From Traorella massiliensis (lineage in GTDB: Bacteria > Bacillota_I > Bacilli_A > Erysipelotrichales > Erysipelotrichaceae), in the NCBI RefSeq assembly GCF_900104665.1, contig NZ_LT629969.1, positions 777,716-841,715 on the forward strand: DNA of 64,000 nt, in the 5' to 3' direction. Below, piece after piece: positions 43,170 through 52,796 of this stretch. Every line of letters begins with the position of its first letter. Positions within the stretch are counted from its first letter, which is position 1. The notes beneath the pieces were generated by a model. That model did no database searches. It was given only the letters and a program-made list of their open reading frames with translations, and was not told the origin of the DNA. A program made the position numbers and the translations under genes.

Positions 43170-45281
43170 ATGAAAAAGAATGATCTGCTTACCTTTATTC
43201 TTTATTGCCTGGGGTGTATGCTTCCTCCTTTGATGCTTATTTATCATTTTGATATTTTAAATAGTGGTTTTGCAGCGTTTTTATTGCTGCTTATCATTAC
43301 TGTAGGAATTTATTTCTTATGGAATTATGTAAAATATGTCTGGATTCGCTGGGCCATTTTAGTTGGCGGTGTGATCTTAGTTTTATTGAATCAAAGTATT
43401 TTGATTGATGCGTTAATGTACGTATACAATGAAGTTGTAGAGACATACGGAATATATACAGGATTAAATTTTCAAATATTTAATGTTTATTTTTCTGTGA
43501 ATCAAATACAAAATGAAGTGTTGATGCTCCTTTTATTGCTTCAGATTTTTGTTTCAGAAATCATGTGTCTACTTTTTAACGGAAAAAAAACATCCTTGAT
43601 TTTTACAGTTACTTTAATCTTTGTCTCTCCTTCTTTGATTTTTCAAATTCAATTAAATTGGTTTTTGATGATTTTGCAGTTTGCTTTCTGGTTTATGCTT
43701 TTTATTGTCTTGAATGATAAAAAGATCTTGATTGACTGGAAAGCAAGAGGCAGACAGCTTTTGATCGTAAGTCTTTCAGTTTGCCTGGTTTCGGGTGGTT
43801 TCATGAAAGTCCTGAGTGAATCAAGATTTAAAGCGATGGCTTATAAACCTTTTGCAATAGATTTTCTTTTGGATCAGGTGAATTCACTGATTACTTTTTT
43901 CTCAACATTACAGTTTGATGATGACCGGCTTGATTTAAATCTGGCAGGCAATCGTTTTTATACAGGTGTTCAGCATCTTGAAGTTCGACGAAATAGAAGA
44001 GAAGATTTATATCTTAAATATTATAGTGGAGCGATTTATGAGGATAATAGCTGGAAAGCTTTGGAAGAAGAAGCTTACTCAGAATTGAGTGAGTCGGAAT
44101 TTGAACGTTCTTATGAATGGATCGTTAAATATGATGTTAGTTCTGTTGATACCGAAGATATTACCGTAACAGATTTAAGGTCAGGAAACGTTTATGCGCC
44201 TATTCCTTATTATTTGCGTTCTATTGATGCTGATTATATGATGAATCGTGATATTTTTATAAAGCTTCAGAATAAAAATGAAACAGCTGTTTATCAGGTA
44301 TGGAATCCTAAAACAGTTACCTTTAATCGAAAATATGGAGGATATGCAAGTTTTGTAGATGAATATTATTTAGATGTTCCAAATGATGTACAAATACTCT
44401 TTAAAGATAAAATGGATCTTAGTCAAGAAAGGCTGTCAATAGATGAGGCAACAAGCCGTATTTTATCTGTTCTTAGTGAATATAGATATACGCTTGCTCC
44501 AGGTTCCATACCAGATGGAAAAGATTTTCTAGAATACTTCCTTCTAGAAAATAAAAGAGGTTATTGTGTTCATTTTGCAACAGCAGCTACATTGATGTTT
44601 CGTTATTATGGCATTCCTGCCCGTTATGCAGAGGGTTATCATGTAGATGCTTCTTCTTTTGATTCCTATATGAATGCAAAAGTTGTTGATTCTGATGCTC
44701 ACGCATGGGTGGAAGTATTTGATGATACATATGGCTGGGTTCCTATCGAGGTAACCGTTGGCAGAATGAATCATTCGACATCGAATGAAACGCCAGATGA
44801 ACCATCATCTTCTCAAAATGAACAGCCTAATGATACACCCAATAATCCATCTAGTGATCCTTCTGGAAATCAGCCGGATGATCCATCTGATGATCCAATA
44901 GAAGATAATCCTCCAGAAAACACCAATCAAATTTATTTACATATTATTGGCGTGATTTTAGCTATTGTAGTTTTATCATTGCTGTATATGCTTTATCGTA
45001 TTCTGTATCGTCGTTTATTAAATAAAAAACTTACACAGACGAATCGTCAGCAAGCAGTTTTTGAAATTTATCGTTATTTATGCCATATAGAGAAATATCA
45101 GAAAGTGATCAATGAAAAAATACTTTCTTTATTTGAAAAGAACCGTTTTTCAAAAGAAGGTCTTGATGAAAAAGAATATGAAATTTTGCTTGATTTTGCA
45201 AGGCAGTCTTCATTTGAGGTTTATCGCTCATTGCCATGGCAAAAAAAGATTTTATACAAATATGTAAAATGTTTGATCTAA
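43170..45281 (+). CDS. Membrane transglutaminase-like protein
   Basis: A 703-residue protein. The N-terminus has six or seven hydrophobic segments (about residues 5-205). An extracellular transglutaminase-like domain (about 400-530) has the triad Cys in KRGYCVHFATAATLMFRY, His in DSDAHAWVEVFDD and Asp in GWVPIEVT. A Pro/Ser/Asp-rich linker (about 535-585), one more helix (about 590-612) and a cytoplasmic tail follow. With MoxR and DUF58 this forms the widespread MoxR-DUF58-transglutaminase operon, presumed to act on cell-surface proteins or peptidoglycan. GGAGGTGA precedes the ATG at 43170; the start at 43152 would overlap the previous gene further. Confidence 0.9.
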   Translation: MKKNDLLTFILYCLGCMLPPLMLIYHFDILNSGFAAFLLLLIITVGIYFLWNYVKYVWIRWAILVGGVILVLLNQSILIDALMYVYNEVVETYGIYTGLNFQIFNVYFSVNQIQNEVLMLLLLLQIFVSEIMCLLFNGKKTSLIFTVTLIFVSPSLIFQIQLNWFLMILQFAFWFMLFIVLNDKKILIDWKARGRQLLIVSLSVCLVSGGFMKVLSESRFKAMAYKPFAIDFLLDQVNSLITFFSTLQFDDDRLDLNLAGNRFYTGVQHLEVRRNRREDLYLKYYSGAIYEDNSWKALEEEAYSELSESEFERSYEWIVKYDVSSVDTEDITVTDLRSGNVYAPIPYYLRSIDADYMMNRDIFIKLQNKNETAVYQVWNPKTVTFNRKYGGYASFVDEYYLDVPNDVQILFKDKMDLSQERLSIDEATSRILSVLSEYRYTLAPGSIPDGKDFLEYFLLENKRGYCVHFATAATLMFRYYGIPARYAEGYHVDASSFDSYMNAKVVDSDAHAWVEVFDDTYGWVPIEVTVGRMNHSTSNETPDEPSSSQNEQPNDTPNNPSSDPSGNQPDDPSDDPIEDNPPENTNQIYLHIIGVILAIVVLSLLYMLYRILYRRLLNKKLTQTNRQQAVFEIYRYLCHIEKYQKVINEKILSLFEKNRFSKEGLDEKEYEILLDFARQSSFEVYRSLPWQKKILYKYVKCLI

Positions 45282-45329
45282 TACTAAAATCCAACAATCT
45301 TTTTGCTTTCTTTAATTTAGAATGCACTC

Positions 45330-45686
45330 ATGAAAGATATGATCGCATATAAAAATCACTATGAATATGTACATTTGCATTGCTGTTATCAAAATCTTTA
45401 TGATGTTCTTTTAAGAATTGAATTTCTTGATTGTATGGAAAGAATGAAAAAGTATCCTATGACCCATGAACTGACATGGTATCAAAGAATTTCATTTTTC
45501 TTTCATCGTCTTCATTATTTTATCTTTGAGGCTGATTTAGAGATCTTGCGGGAAGCTTTTGATTCAATGCGTTTGGCTTATCAGGAATTAAAAGAGCTAG
45601 ATGCTGATGAAGATATGTTGACAGATTATGTCTGGATTTTAGAAAAAATAAAAAAAATGATGATAGAAAAGGGCCATCTTGATTGA
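45330..45686 (+). CDS. Hypothetical protein, 118 aa
   Basis: A helical, soluble-looking protein (MKDMIAYKNHYEYVHLHCCY...) rich in Tyr, His, Leu and charged residues. I do not recognise its family. It follows the transglutaminase gene by 48 bases and is likely the last gene of the envelope operon. No clear ribosome binding site precedes the ATG, and the Met at codon 4 is an alternative start. Its final codons form the left arm of a terminator. Confidence 0.6.
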   Translation: MKDMIAYKNHYEYVHLHCCYQNLYDVLLRIEFLDCMERMKKYPMTHELTWYQRISFFFHRLHYFIFEADLEILREAFDSMRLAYQELKELDADEDMLTDYVWILEKIKKMMIEKGHLD

Positions 45687-45700
45687 AAGATGGCTTTTAT
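45673..45700 (+). terminator. Terminator overlapping the end of the 118-aa gene
   Basis: GCCATCTT pairs with AAGATGGC across a six-base loop, followed by TTTTATTT. The stop codon lies in the loop. Confidence 0.75.
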
Positions 45701-45711
45701 TTGATTATAAT
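45683..45711 (+). promoter_or_regulatory. Promoter of pepT
   Basis: TTGAAA, 17 bases and a perfect TATAAT. The -35 overlaps the terminator stem of the upstream gene, a compact arrangement. The pepT ATG lies 28 bases beyond the -10. Confidence 0.6.
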
Positions 45712-45738
45712 GAATGAAAATATAAAGGAGATATAACT

Positions 45739-46941
45739 ATGAAAATAGAAGAGAGATTTTTAAATTATGTAAAATTTGATACAACTTCAGATCCTGACTC
45801 AGAAACGACCCCAAGTTCCATGAAACAAAAAAAACTAGCGCAGTTTTTAGTAGATGAGCTGCATGAATTGGGTATTGAGAATGCTTTTATGAATGAATAT
45901 GGTGAGGTTTATGCACATATTGAAGCTAATAGTGATGTGAAGGAAAGAATAGGTTTTATCGCACATATGGATACTTCCCCAGATTGTTCAGGAAAAGATA
46001 TTCATCCTCAGATCATTAGAAATTATGATGGAGAAGATATTGTACTAAATTCAGAAACAATCCTTTCACCTAAAGAATTTACAAACCTTTATCAGCATTT
46101 TCATCAGGATCTGATCGTAACGGATGGAACAACGCTTTTAGGAGCTGATGATAAAGCAGGGATCGCTATTATTATGAGCATGGCAGAGCATATCGTTAAA
46201 GATGATTCAATAAAACATGGATATATCGGTATTGCATTTACTTGTGATGAAGAAGTAGGACGTGGTGCAGATAATTTTGATTTAGAAACTTTTAACTGTG
46301 ACTATGCTTATACGGTAGATGGTGGTGATATTAATGTCATTGCATATGAAAATTTTAATGCCTATGAAGCAATTGTTCATGTACATGGAAAAAGTGTTCA
46401 TCCAGGTGATGCGAAAGGGAAAATGGTGAATGCCTCTTTGGCAGGAATGCAATTTCATGCGTGCTTAGATCCTTTTAAAGATCCAGCAGTGACTGAGGGA
46501 TATGAGGGATTTCATCATTTGACTGATTTTGAAGGACAGTGTGAACAGGCAACGCTTTCTTATATATTACGTGACCATGATGAAAACAAATTAGCACAAC
46601 AAATCAAAGAATTTGAAACTGCCAGAGACTTTATGAATCAGCGATATGGATATGAGGTCATTGTTTTGGAAATACGTGAACAATATAAGAATATGAGAAG
46701 TTATATTGAAAAAGATATGCGTTGCGTAGAAAGAGCCGTAAAAGCATTAAAGGCATGTGGATTAAGCGGAGAGAGTGAAGCAATACGAGGTGGTACAGAT
46801 GGTGCGGCATTGACTTATAAAGGATTAAATTGTCCTAATTTAGGCACTGGCGGTGAAAATTATCATGGCCGATATGAATATGTGAGCATTCAAGATATGG
46901 AAAAGATGACTGAAGTACTGCTTAAGATCGTATCTGCATAA
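45739..46941 (+). CDS. pepT: Peptidase T (tripeptide aminopeptidase, M20B)
   Basis: A 400-residue cytosolic zinc aminopeptidase removing N-terminal residues from tripeptides. GFIAHMDTSPDCSG gives the first metal His and Asp (about residues 79-81). TTLLGADDKAGIAII carries the bridging Asp, TCDEEVGRGAD the catalytic Glu pair, YTVDGGD another ligand and GTGGENYHGRYEYV the final His. The dimerisation domain lies at about 205-320. Length and order are standard. AAAGGAGA precedes the ATG. It appears monocistronic. Confidence 0.95.
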   Translation: MKIEERFLNYVKFDTTSDPDSETTPSSMKQKKLAQFLVDELHELGIENAFMNEYGEVYAHIEANSDVKERIGFIAHMDTSPDCSGKDIHPQIIRNYDGEDIVLNSETILSPKEFTNLYQHFHQDLIVTDGTTLLGADDKAGIAIIMSMAEHIVKDDSIKHGYIGIAFTCDEEVGRGADNFDLETFNCDYAYTVDGGDINVIAYENFNAYEAIVHVHGKSVHPGDAKGKMVNASLAGMQFHACLDPFKDPAVTEGYEGFHHLTDFEGQCEQATLSYILRDHDENKLAQQIKEFETARDFMNQRYGYEVIVLEIREQYKNMRSYIEKDMRCVERAVKALKACGLSGESEAIRGGTDGAALTYKGLNCPNLGTGGENYHGRYEYVSIQDMEKMTEVLLKIVSA

Positions 46942-46994
46942 GTCAAGCCTTTTTATCTGATTGTTTTTGATTATAATAAAAAAGGGTGAATAAT

Positions 46995-49133
46995 ATGGAA
47001 TTAGAATTAATAGCACAACAGCTGAATATAAAAAAAGAACAGGCAGAAGCAGCTTTAAAATTGCTTGAAGAAGGGAATACTGTTCCTTTTATTGCACGAT
47101 ATAGAAAAGAAATGACACAGGGACTTGATGAGGAACAGATTCGTAGCATTTCTGAGAAATATACTTATCAGCAAAATCTGGACAAAAGAAAAGAAGATGT
47201 TGCTCGTCTGATTGAAACACAAGGGAAGCTGACTGATGAAATCAAAAAGCAATTGGCAGCCTGTGTAAAGCTTTCACAGGTAGAAGATATCTATCGTCCT
47301 TATCAGCAAAAGCGTAAAACAAGAGCGAGCGAAGCAATATCAAAAGGTCTGAAGCCTTTGAGTGAGTGGATCTTAAAAAATAAAGATCATGATTTGAAAA
47401 AGGAAGCTGCCAAATATATGAATGAACAGGTGCCAACGATTGATGAGGCACTTCAAGGAGCAAGTGATATTATTGCGGAAATGGCAAGCGATCATCTTGA
47501 GATACGGCAGAAAATTTATGATTCGATGTTTCATTATGGCAGGATCGTAACCAAAGAAAAGAAGAAGCATGATGATGAGAAAAAGGTCTATCGGATGTAT
47601 TATGATTTTTCAGTACGAGTAGATCGTATTGCGAATCATAATATTATGGCCATCAATCGTGCTGAAAAGGAAAAGGTCATCACATGTGAAATAAGTTTTG
47701 ATCATCAATACTGTATAAACTATGCTATTAGAAAATTTGTTCGCTATCAGAGTGAAGAATGTAAAGTTCTTATAGAAAAAGCAGTCGAAGATGGATGTAC
47801 CCGTTTAGCAATCCCTAGCATTGAGAATCAGATTCGTAGTGAATTGACTGAAAGAGCCCAAGCCAGCAGCATGGATGTATTCTCGATGAATTTAGAAAAA
47901 CTCTTGCTTCAGCCACCTTTGAAAGATAAAGTGATTCTTGGCTTTGATCCCGCTTTCCGTACAGGATGTAAATTAGCAGTGATTGATCAGATGGGAAAAA
48001 TGCTGGAAGTAAGTGTTATATATCCGCATGAGCCGAATGCTAAAGTGAAACAAAGCAAGGAAGAACTAAAACGATTGATTGATACTTATCATGTGGAAGT
48101 GATTGCGATTGGCAATGGAACGGCATCTCGAGAAAGTGAAAAGTTTGTTGCTCAATTTATTCAGGAATATCATTATGATGTTCAGTTTACACTTGTTAGT
48201 GAGGCAGGTGCTTCGGTATATAGCGCAAGTGAATTAGCTCGTAAGGAATATCCGGAATTAAGTGTAGAGAAACGAAGTGCCATTTCGATTGCTAGAAGAC
48301 TGATGGACCCTTTGTGTGAATTGATCAAAATAGATCCGGAAGCGATTGGTGTAGGACAGTATCAGCATGATCTTCCTAATAAAAAATTAAAGGAACGTTT
48401 ACATTTTGTTGTAGAAAAAGCAGTAAATTTAGTGGGTGTTAATATTAATACAGCCAGTGTTGAACTTTTAAAAAATGTATCTGGATTGAGTGCAGCAAGT
48501 GCTCAATCAATCGTAGATTATCGTGAAAATCATGGTAAAATCAAAAATCGCAGTGAAATTAAGAAAATTCCTAAGATTGGTGCTAAATCATTTGAACAGG
48601 CTGCAGGTTTTTTACGCATCATAGATTCCGATGAAGTATTGGATAAAACGGCCATTCATCCTGAAAGTTATCAGTTGACTTATAAAATATTAGAGGCTTT
48701 GAAGGTGGATAGCAGCGATATCGGTACAGAAAAAATAAAAGAAGCTTTAGAAAATTGTGATGAAGAAAAGATCAAACAGGAAACAGGTTGTGATGATTAT
48801 ACATGGAAAGATATTTGTGATGCTTTATCTTCACCATTAAGAGATTATCGAGATTCTTTTGATAAAGTATTATTAAAAAGTGATATCTTAGAGTTATCAG
48901 ATTTAAAAATAAATGAAAAGCTTCAGGGAACGGTACGTAATGTTGTTGATTTTGGTGCTTTTGTTGATATCGGGCTGCATGATGATGGATTGGTTCATAT
49001 TTCTAATATGACAAAGGATAAAGTTTCACATCCATCACAAATTGTGAGTGTAGGGGATATCGTTGATGTTTGGGTAAAAAAGATTGATGAAGAAAAACAA
49101 AAAGTACAACTTACGATGGTTGAACCGATTTAA
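46995..49133 (+). CDS. tex: Tex family RNA-binding transcription accessory protein
   Basis: A 712-residue protein related to Tex/Spt6. Regions in order: N-terminal helical domain (ELIAQQLNIKKEQAEAALKL, NTVPFIARYRKEMTQGLDE), a YqgF/RNase H-like domain (KVILGFDPAFRTGCKLAVID, about 312-330), helix-hairpin-helix motifs (VGVNINTASVELLKNVSGLS, about 474-493) and a C-terminal S1 domain (LQGTVRNVVDFGAFVDIGLH, about 640-708). It acts in transcription or RNA turnover. The ATG at 46995 follows AAAGGGTG; an in-frame GTG nine bases earlier is less likely. Confidence 0.95.
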   Translation: MELELIAQQLNIKKEQAEAALKLLEEGNTVPFIARYRKEMTQGLDEEQIRSISEKYTYQQNLDKRKEDVARLIETQGKLTDEIKKQLAACVKLSQVEDIYRPYQQKRKTRASEAISKGLKPLSEWILKNKDHDLKKEAAKYMNEQVPTIDEALQGASDIIAEMASDHLEIRQKIYDSMFHYGRIVTKEKKKHDDEKKVYRMYYDFSVRVDRIANHNIMAINRAEKEKVITCEISFDHQYCINYAIRKFVRYQSEECKVLIEKAVEDGCTRLAIPSIENQIRSELTERAQASSMDVFSMNLEKLLLQPPLKDKVILGFDPAFRTGCKLAVIDQMGKMLEVSVIYPHEPNAKVKQSKEELKRLIDTYHVEVIAIGNGTASRESEKFVAQFIQEYHYDVQFTLVSEAGASVYSASELARKEYPELSVEKRSAISIARRLMDPLCELIKIDPEAIGVGQYQHDLPNKKLKERLHFVVEKAVNLVGVNINTASVELLKNVSGLSAASAQSIVDYRENHGKIKNRSEIKKIPKIGAKSFEQAAGFLRIIDSDEVLDKTAIHPESYQLTYKILEALKVDSSDIGTEKIKEALENCDEEKIKQETGCDDYTWKDICDALSSPLRDYRDSFDKVLLKSDILELSDLKINEKLQGTVRNVVDFGAFVDIGLHDDGLVHISNMTKDKVSHPSQIVSVGDIVDVWVKKIDEEKQKVQLTMVEPI

Positions 49134-49144
49134 TCAAATAATGA

Positions 49145-49173
49145 TTGCGATTAATGAAAAAATATGCTATTAT
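49145..49173 (+). promoter_or_regulatory. Promoter of rpsO
   Basis: TTGCGA, 17 bases and TATTAT with a TG extension (TGCTATTAT). The S15 leader structure begins eight bases after it. Confidence 0.7.
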
Positions 49174-49180
49174 ACTAAAG

Positions 49181-49229
49181 GTTTCATTCTGTGATAGTTG
49201 AATCCTCAACTTCTGTCTCGGATTGAAAC
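49181..49229 (+). promoter_or_regulatory. Ribosomal S15 leader (autoregulatory mRNA structure)
   Basis: Between the promoter and rpsO an outer stem GTTTCA (49181-49186) / TGAAAC (49224-49229) encloses a hairpin GTTGA (49197-49201) / TCAAC (49206-49210). This is a junction-like fold upstream of the rpsO ribosome binding site (AGGAGG at 49241), where S15 is known to bind its own mRNA in several bacteria. Confidence 0.65.
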
Positions 49230-49254
49230 GGCAAAGAAATAGGAGGAAAATAAA

Positions 49255-49521
49255 ATGATCAGTAGAGAAGAAAAAACAAGAATCATGCAAGAATTTGCGA
49301 CTCATGAAGGTGACACAGGTAGTCCTGAAGTTCAGGTAGCGGTATTGACAGCTAATATCAATAACTTGACTGAACACATGAAGAAGCATAAACATGATTA
49401 TCATTCACAGCGTGGTTTGCTTCAGATGGTAGGTCATCGTCGTAATCTTTTGGCTTACTTGAAGAAGAAAGATTTAAACCGCTATAGAAATCTAATTGAG
49501 AGATTAAATTTAAGAAAGTAG
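49255..49521 (+). CDS. rpsO: 30S ribosomal protein S15
   Basis: An 88-residue protein, the usual S15 length. [40 protein letters not shown], and [21 protein letters not shown] with the LNLRK end are characteristic. S15 binds the central domain of 16S rRNA early in 30S assembly. AGGAGG sits nine bases upstream. The gene order rpsO-pnp is the classical one and a terminator lies between them. Confidence 0.98.
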   Translation: MISREEKTRIMQEFATHEGDTGSPEVQVAVLTANINNLTEHMKKHKHDYHSQRGLLQMVGHRRNLLAYLKKKDLNRYRNLIERLNLRK

Positions 49522-49526
49522 TGAAA

Positions 49527-49548
49527 AGGCATCGAAAGATGTCTTTTT
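49527..49548 (+). terminator. Terminator between rpsO and pnp
   Basis: AGGCATC and GATGTCT form a stem capped by a GAAA tetraloop and followed by TTTTT. Confidence 0.82.
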
Positions 49549-49606
49549 ATTGTTTCAAATGTGATGAAAATATGATAAGATAGACAAGGAAAATAGAGGT
49601 GAAAGA

Positions 49607-51748
49607 ATGGCTAAACATACATATAGTTTAGATTTCTGTGGTCGGGTGATCACAGTTGAAACAGGCGAAATTGCCAAACAGGCAGGAGGATCTGTTTTAG
49701 TACGTTATGATGATACAGTTGTTTTATCAACAGCAACTGCCAGCAAACAGCCAAAGGAAGGAATTGATTTTTTCCCGTTGACTGTTACATTTGAGGAAAA
49801 ACTTTACTCCGTCGGAAAGATTCCCGGTGGATTTTTAAGGAGAGAAGGACGTCCAAGCGAACATGCTACATTGACGGCACGTATGATCGACCGTCCGATT
49901 CGTCCGCTGTTCGCAGAGGGTTTTAGAAATGAAGTTCAGGTTGTAAATACTGTATTATCTGTAGATACAGATGTAACACCAGAAATGACAGCTATGTTTG
50001 GTGCATCATTAGCATTGTGCATCAGTGATATTCCTTTCAATGGACCAATAGCTGGAGTTTATGTTGGATATGTAGATGGTGAATATATTATTAATCCGAC
50101 CGTTGAAGAAATTGAAAAGAGCCGCATCTTATTAGCTGTTGCTGGTACTAAAGAAGCTATCAATATGGTAGAGAGCAGTGCTAGTGAGGTAAGCGAAGAA
50201 GAAATGGTCGAAGCAATCATGTTTGGACATGAATATATCAAAAAACTATGTCAGTTCCAGGAAGAAATCATGCAAGATTGCGGCAAAGAAAAACGTGAAG
50301 TAGTTTTATATGCAATTGATGAAGAGTTAAATCGTGAAGTTCGTGATTATGTACAACAGCGCATGGTTGAAGCTGTTCGTATCCATGAAAAACTGGAGCG
50401 TTATGGAAAAATCGATGATTTAGAAGCAGAAACAGTTGCTCTTTATGAAGCAAAAGAATATGCAGACGAAAAAGAAAAAGCTCAGGTCTTAAAACAAGTA
50501 CATGAAATTTGTCACAATATCGTTGTGGAAGAAGTTCGCCGCTTGATCACAGTAGATAAGATCAGACCAGATGGTAGAAAGATTGATGAAGTACGTCCAT
50601 TAAATTCTCAGGTTGATTTGTTGCCTCGTGCTCATGGAAGCGCCTTATTTACTCGTGGAGAAACACAAGTTCTGTCAGTCTGTACATTAGGACCTGTCAA
50701 TGACAATCAGATCGTAGATGATCTTACTGAGGTAGAAACAAAGCGTTTTATGCATCACTACAACTTCCCGCCATATTCTGTTGGTGAGGTAGGACGTATG
50801 GGTTCTCCAGGAAGAAGAGAAATCGGACATGGCGCTTTAGGTGAAAAAGCATTGAGTCAGGTACTTCCTTCATTAGAAGAATTTCCATATACGATCCGTG
50901 TCGTTGCAGAAGTATTAGAATCAAACGGTTCAAGTTCACAGGCATCTATTTGTGCCGGAACAATGGCATTAATGGCAGCAGGGGTTCCTATCAAAGCACC
51001 GGTAGCAGGTATTGCAATGGGGCTTGTAAAGGAAAAAGAAAACTATACGATCTTGACGGATATTCAAGGTATGGAAGACCATTATGGAGATATGGATTTT
51101 AAAGTTGCAGGGACTAAAAATGGTATCACTGCTTTACAGATGGATATCAAAATTGATGGAATCACTCGTGAAATATTAACAGAAGCTTTAGCACAAGCAC
51201 ACAAAGGTAGAGAGCAGATCATGGAAAATATGATGGGTGCTATCAGTGAACCACGTAAAGAAGTAAGTCGATATGCACCTAAGATCTATCAGATGACGAT
51301 CTCACCTGAAAAGATTCGTGATGTTATCGGCCCTAGTGGTAAGATGATTAATCAGATCATTGCTGCATGTGATGATGTAAAAATTGATATTGACGATTTT
51401 GGACACGTCGTGATTTATCATATGGATCGTGAACCAATCCAAAAAGCAGCAGATATGATCAGTAATATTGTGCGTGAAGCAAAAGTTGGTGAAATCTATG
51501 ATGCGAAAGTTGTCAGACTTGAGAAGTTTGGAGCTTTTGTAGAATTGTTCCCAGGCTGTGATGGATTGCTTCATGTTTCTAAGATTGCACATGAAAGAGT
51601 TGAAAAGCCTGAAGATGTTTTAAAACTGGGAGATATCGTAAGAGTTAAGGTTATGGAGATCGATGATAAGGGAAAAGTCAATGTATCTCGTAAGGCTTTG
51701 CTTGAAAAACCAAAACCTAAAAAGGTTAATAAAGAAAATGCTGAGTAA
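49607..51748 (+). CDS. pnp: Polyribonucleotide nucleotidyltransferase (PNPase)
   Basis: A 713-residue phosphorolytic 3'-5' exoribonuclease. It has two RNase PH domains (about 1-230 and 320-545; [40 protein letters not shown] and the catalytic [18 protein letters not shown]), an all-helical linker (about 240-310), a KH domain ([20 protein letters not shown], about 565-585) and an S1 domain ([20 protein letters not shown], about 628-690). AGAGGTGA precedes the ATG. It ends with a strong terminator. Confidence 0.97.
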   Translation: MAKHTYSLDFCGRVITVETGEIAKQAGGSVLVRYDDTVVLSTATASKQPKEGIDFFPLTVTFEEKLYSVGKIPGGFLRREGRPSEHATLTARMIDRPIRPLFAEGFRNEVQVVNTVLSVDTDVTPEMTAMFGASLALCISDIPFNGPIAGVYVGYVDGEYIINPTVEEIEKSRILLAVAGTKEAINMVESSASEVSEEEMVEAIMFGHEYIKKLCQFQEEIMQDCGKEKREVVLYAIDEELNREVRDYVQQRMVEAVRIHEKLERYGKIDDLEAETVALYEAKEYADEKEKAQVLKQVHEICHNIVVEEVRRLITVDKIRPDGRKIDEVRPLNSQVDLLPRAHGSALFTRGETQVLSVCTLGPVNDNQIVDDLTEVETKRFMHHYNFPPYSVGEVGRMGSPGRREIGHGALGEKALSQVLPSLEEFPYTIRVVAEVLESNGSSSQASICAGTMALMAAGVPIKAPVAGIAMGLVKEKENYTILTDIQGMEDHYGDMDFKVAGTKNGITALQMDIKIDGITREILTEALAQAHKGREQIMENMMGAISEPRKEVSRYAPKIYQMTISPEKIRDVIGPSGKMINQIIAACDDVKIDIDDFGHVVIYHMDREPIQKAADMISNIVREAKVGEIYDAKVVRLEKFGAFVELFPGCDGLLHVSKIAHERVEKPEDVLKLGDIVRVKVMEIDDKGKVNVSRKALLEKPKPKKVNKENAE

Positions 51749-51752
51749 TTAT

Positions 51753-51780
51753 GAGATTTGCGCTAAACGCAAATCTCTTT
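51753..51780 (+). terminator. Terminator of pnp
   Basis: A perfect 10-bp stem, GAGATTTGCG with CGCAAATCTC, around CTAAA, is followed by TTTTAA. Confidence 0.85.
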
Positions 51781-51794
51781 TAAAAGGAGGCTGT

Positions 51795-52742
51795 ATGAAA
51801 ATATTGATACAAGATCGTTTTAATGATACAGAGCGAAAATTTTTAGAAGAAGGACTTATAGGACATCATTTAAAATTTGTTCAGAAAATTTCTCAGAAAG
51901 ATGTTGATGAAGCTCAGATCATTTTAGGGAATCCATCGTCTGATTTAGATATAAAGAAAGAACATATAAAAATGATTCAGTTAAGAAGTGCAGGTAGTGA
52001 TACTTTTGTAAACCGGATCCATCCTAATACGCTTTTATGCAATGCCAGTGGCTGTTACGGGGTACCTCTTAGTGAACATGTCCTTGCTCTTCTTTTGGCT
52101 CTTTCTAAAAATATTCCAGTTTATATACATCATATGGATCAGCACTTATGGAAAAATCTTCATCAGGGAAAAGAAGTTTTTCATTCTCGTGTTTGTATTG
52201 TAGGGTGTGGAGATTTAGGAACTCAGACAGCGAAAAGGCTGTGTTCTTTTGACTGTCATATTACTGGTATCAAAAGACGAAATACGAAGCAATTAAAATA
52301 TTTTGACGAGATTAAGACGATCGATGAATTGGATGACATTATTGGTGATATGGATACAGTGATCCTTTGCTTGCCACATACAAAAGAAACAAAGGGTCTT
52401 TTTAATAAAGAAAGATTGCTTAAAATGAAGAAAGATGCCATTTTAATTAATGTAGGAAGAGGAAGTGCTATCATTCATGATGATCTTATTGAAGTTCTTC
52501 CATACCATCTTGGCGGTGTAGGTTTAGATGTAACAGATCCTGAACCACTACCTTTAGAGGATCCTTTATGGTCAAATCCAAAAGTATTGATCACGCCTCA
52601 TAGTGCTGGTGGATTTACATGGAAAAGTACCCGAGACAAGTATATTCGCTTATGTCTTGAAAATGTACGTCGATTGACTGAAAACCGCCTATGTTTAAAT
52701 CTGGTTGATTTGGATAGCGGCTATCGAATTGATGTGAAATGA
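51795..52742 (+). CDS. D-isomer-specific 2-hydroxyacid dehydrogenase family protein
   Basis: A 315-residue NAD(P)-dependent oxidoreductase. The catalytic domain has RSAGSD and NASGCYGVPLSEHVLALLLAL (Arg/Glu/His framework). The nucleotide-binding domain has VCIVGCGDLGTQTAKRL (GxGxxG, about 139-155), LCLPHTKETKGLFN, INVGRGSAI with the conserved Arg, GLDVTDPEP with the Glu partner, and ITPHSAGG with the catalytic His. It may reduce a 2-keto acid, but the substrate is unknown. The start is the ATG at 51795 with AAAGGAGG; a longer open frame reaching into pnp is not real. It appears to be a separate unit after the pnp terminator. Confidence 0.88.
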   Translation: MKILIQDRFNDTERKFLEEGLIGHHLKFVQKISQKDVDEAQIILGNPSSDLDIKKEHIKMIQLRSAGSDTFVNRIHPNTLLCNASGCYGVPLSEHVLALLLALSKNIPVYIHHMDQHLWKNLHQGKEVFHSRVCIVGCGDLGTQTAKRLCSFDCHITGIKRRNTKQLKYFDEIKTIDELDDIIGDMDTVILCLPHTKETKGLFNKERLLKMKKDAILINVGRGSAIIHDDLIEVLPYHLGGVGLDVTDPEPLPLEDPLWSNPKVLITPHSAGGFTWKSTRDKYIRLCLENVRRLTENRLCLNLVDLDSGYRIDVK

Positions 52743-52749
52743 TTGAATA

Positions 52750-52779
52750 TTGTGTTAAAGTAAATTGAATGTTTATACT
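52750..52779 (+). promoter_or_regulatory. Promoter of yfmF-yfmH
   Basis: TTGTGT, 18 bases and TATACT, with the ATG 17 bases after the -10 and GGGAGGA between. Confidence 0.5.
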
Positions 52780-52796
52780 AGTATGGGAGGAATTTT

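Noticed and set aside
51663-51794. Longer start for the 2-hydroxyacid dehydrogenase reaching into pnp
   Set aside because: The extra residues cross the pnp stop and terminator and lack family similarity; the ATG at 51795 has a strong AAAGGAGG site.
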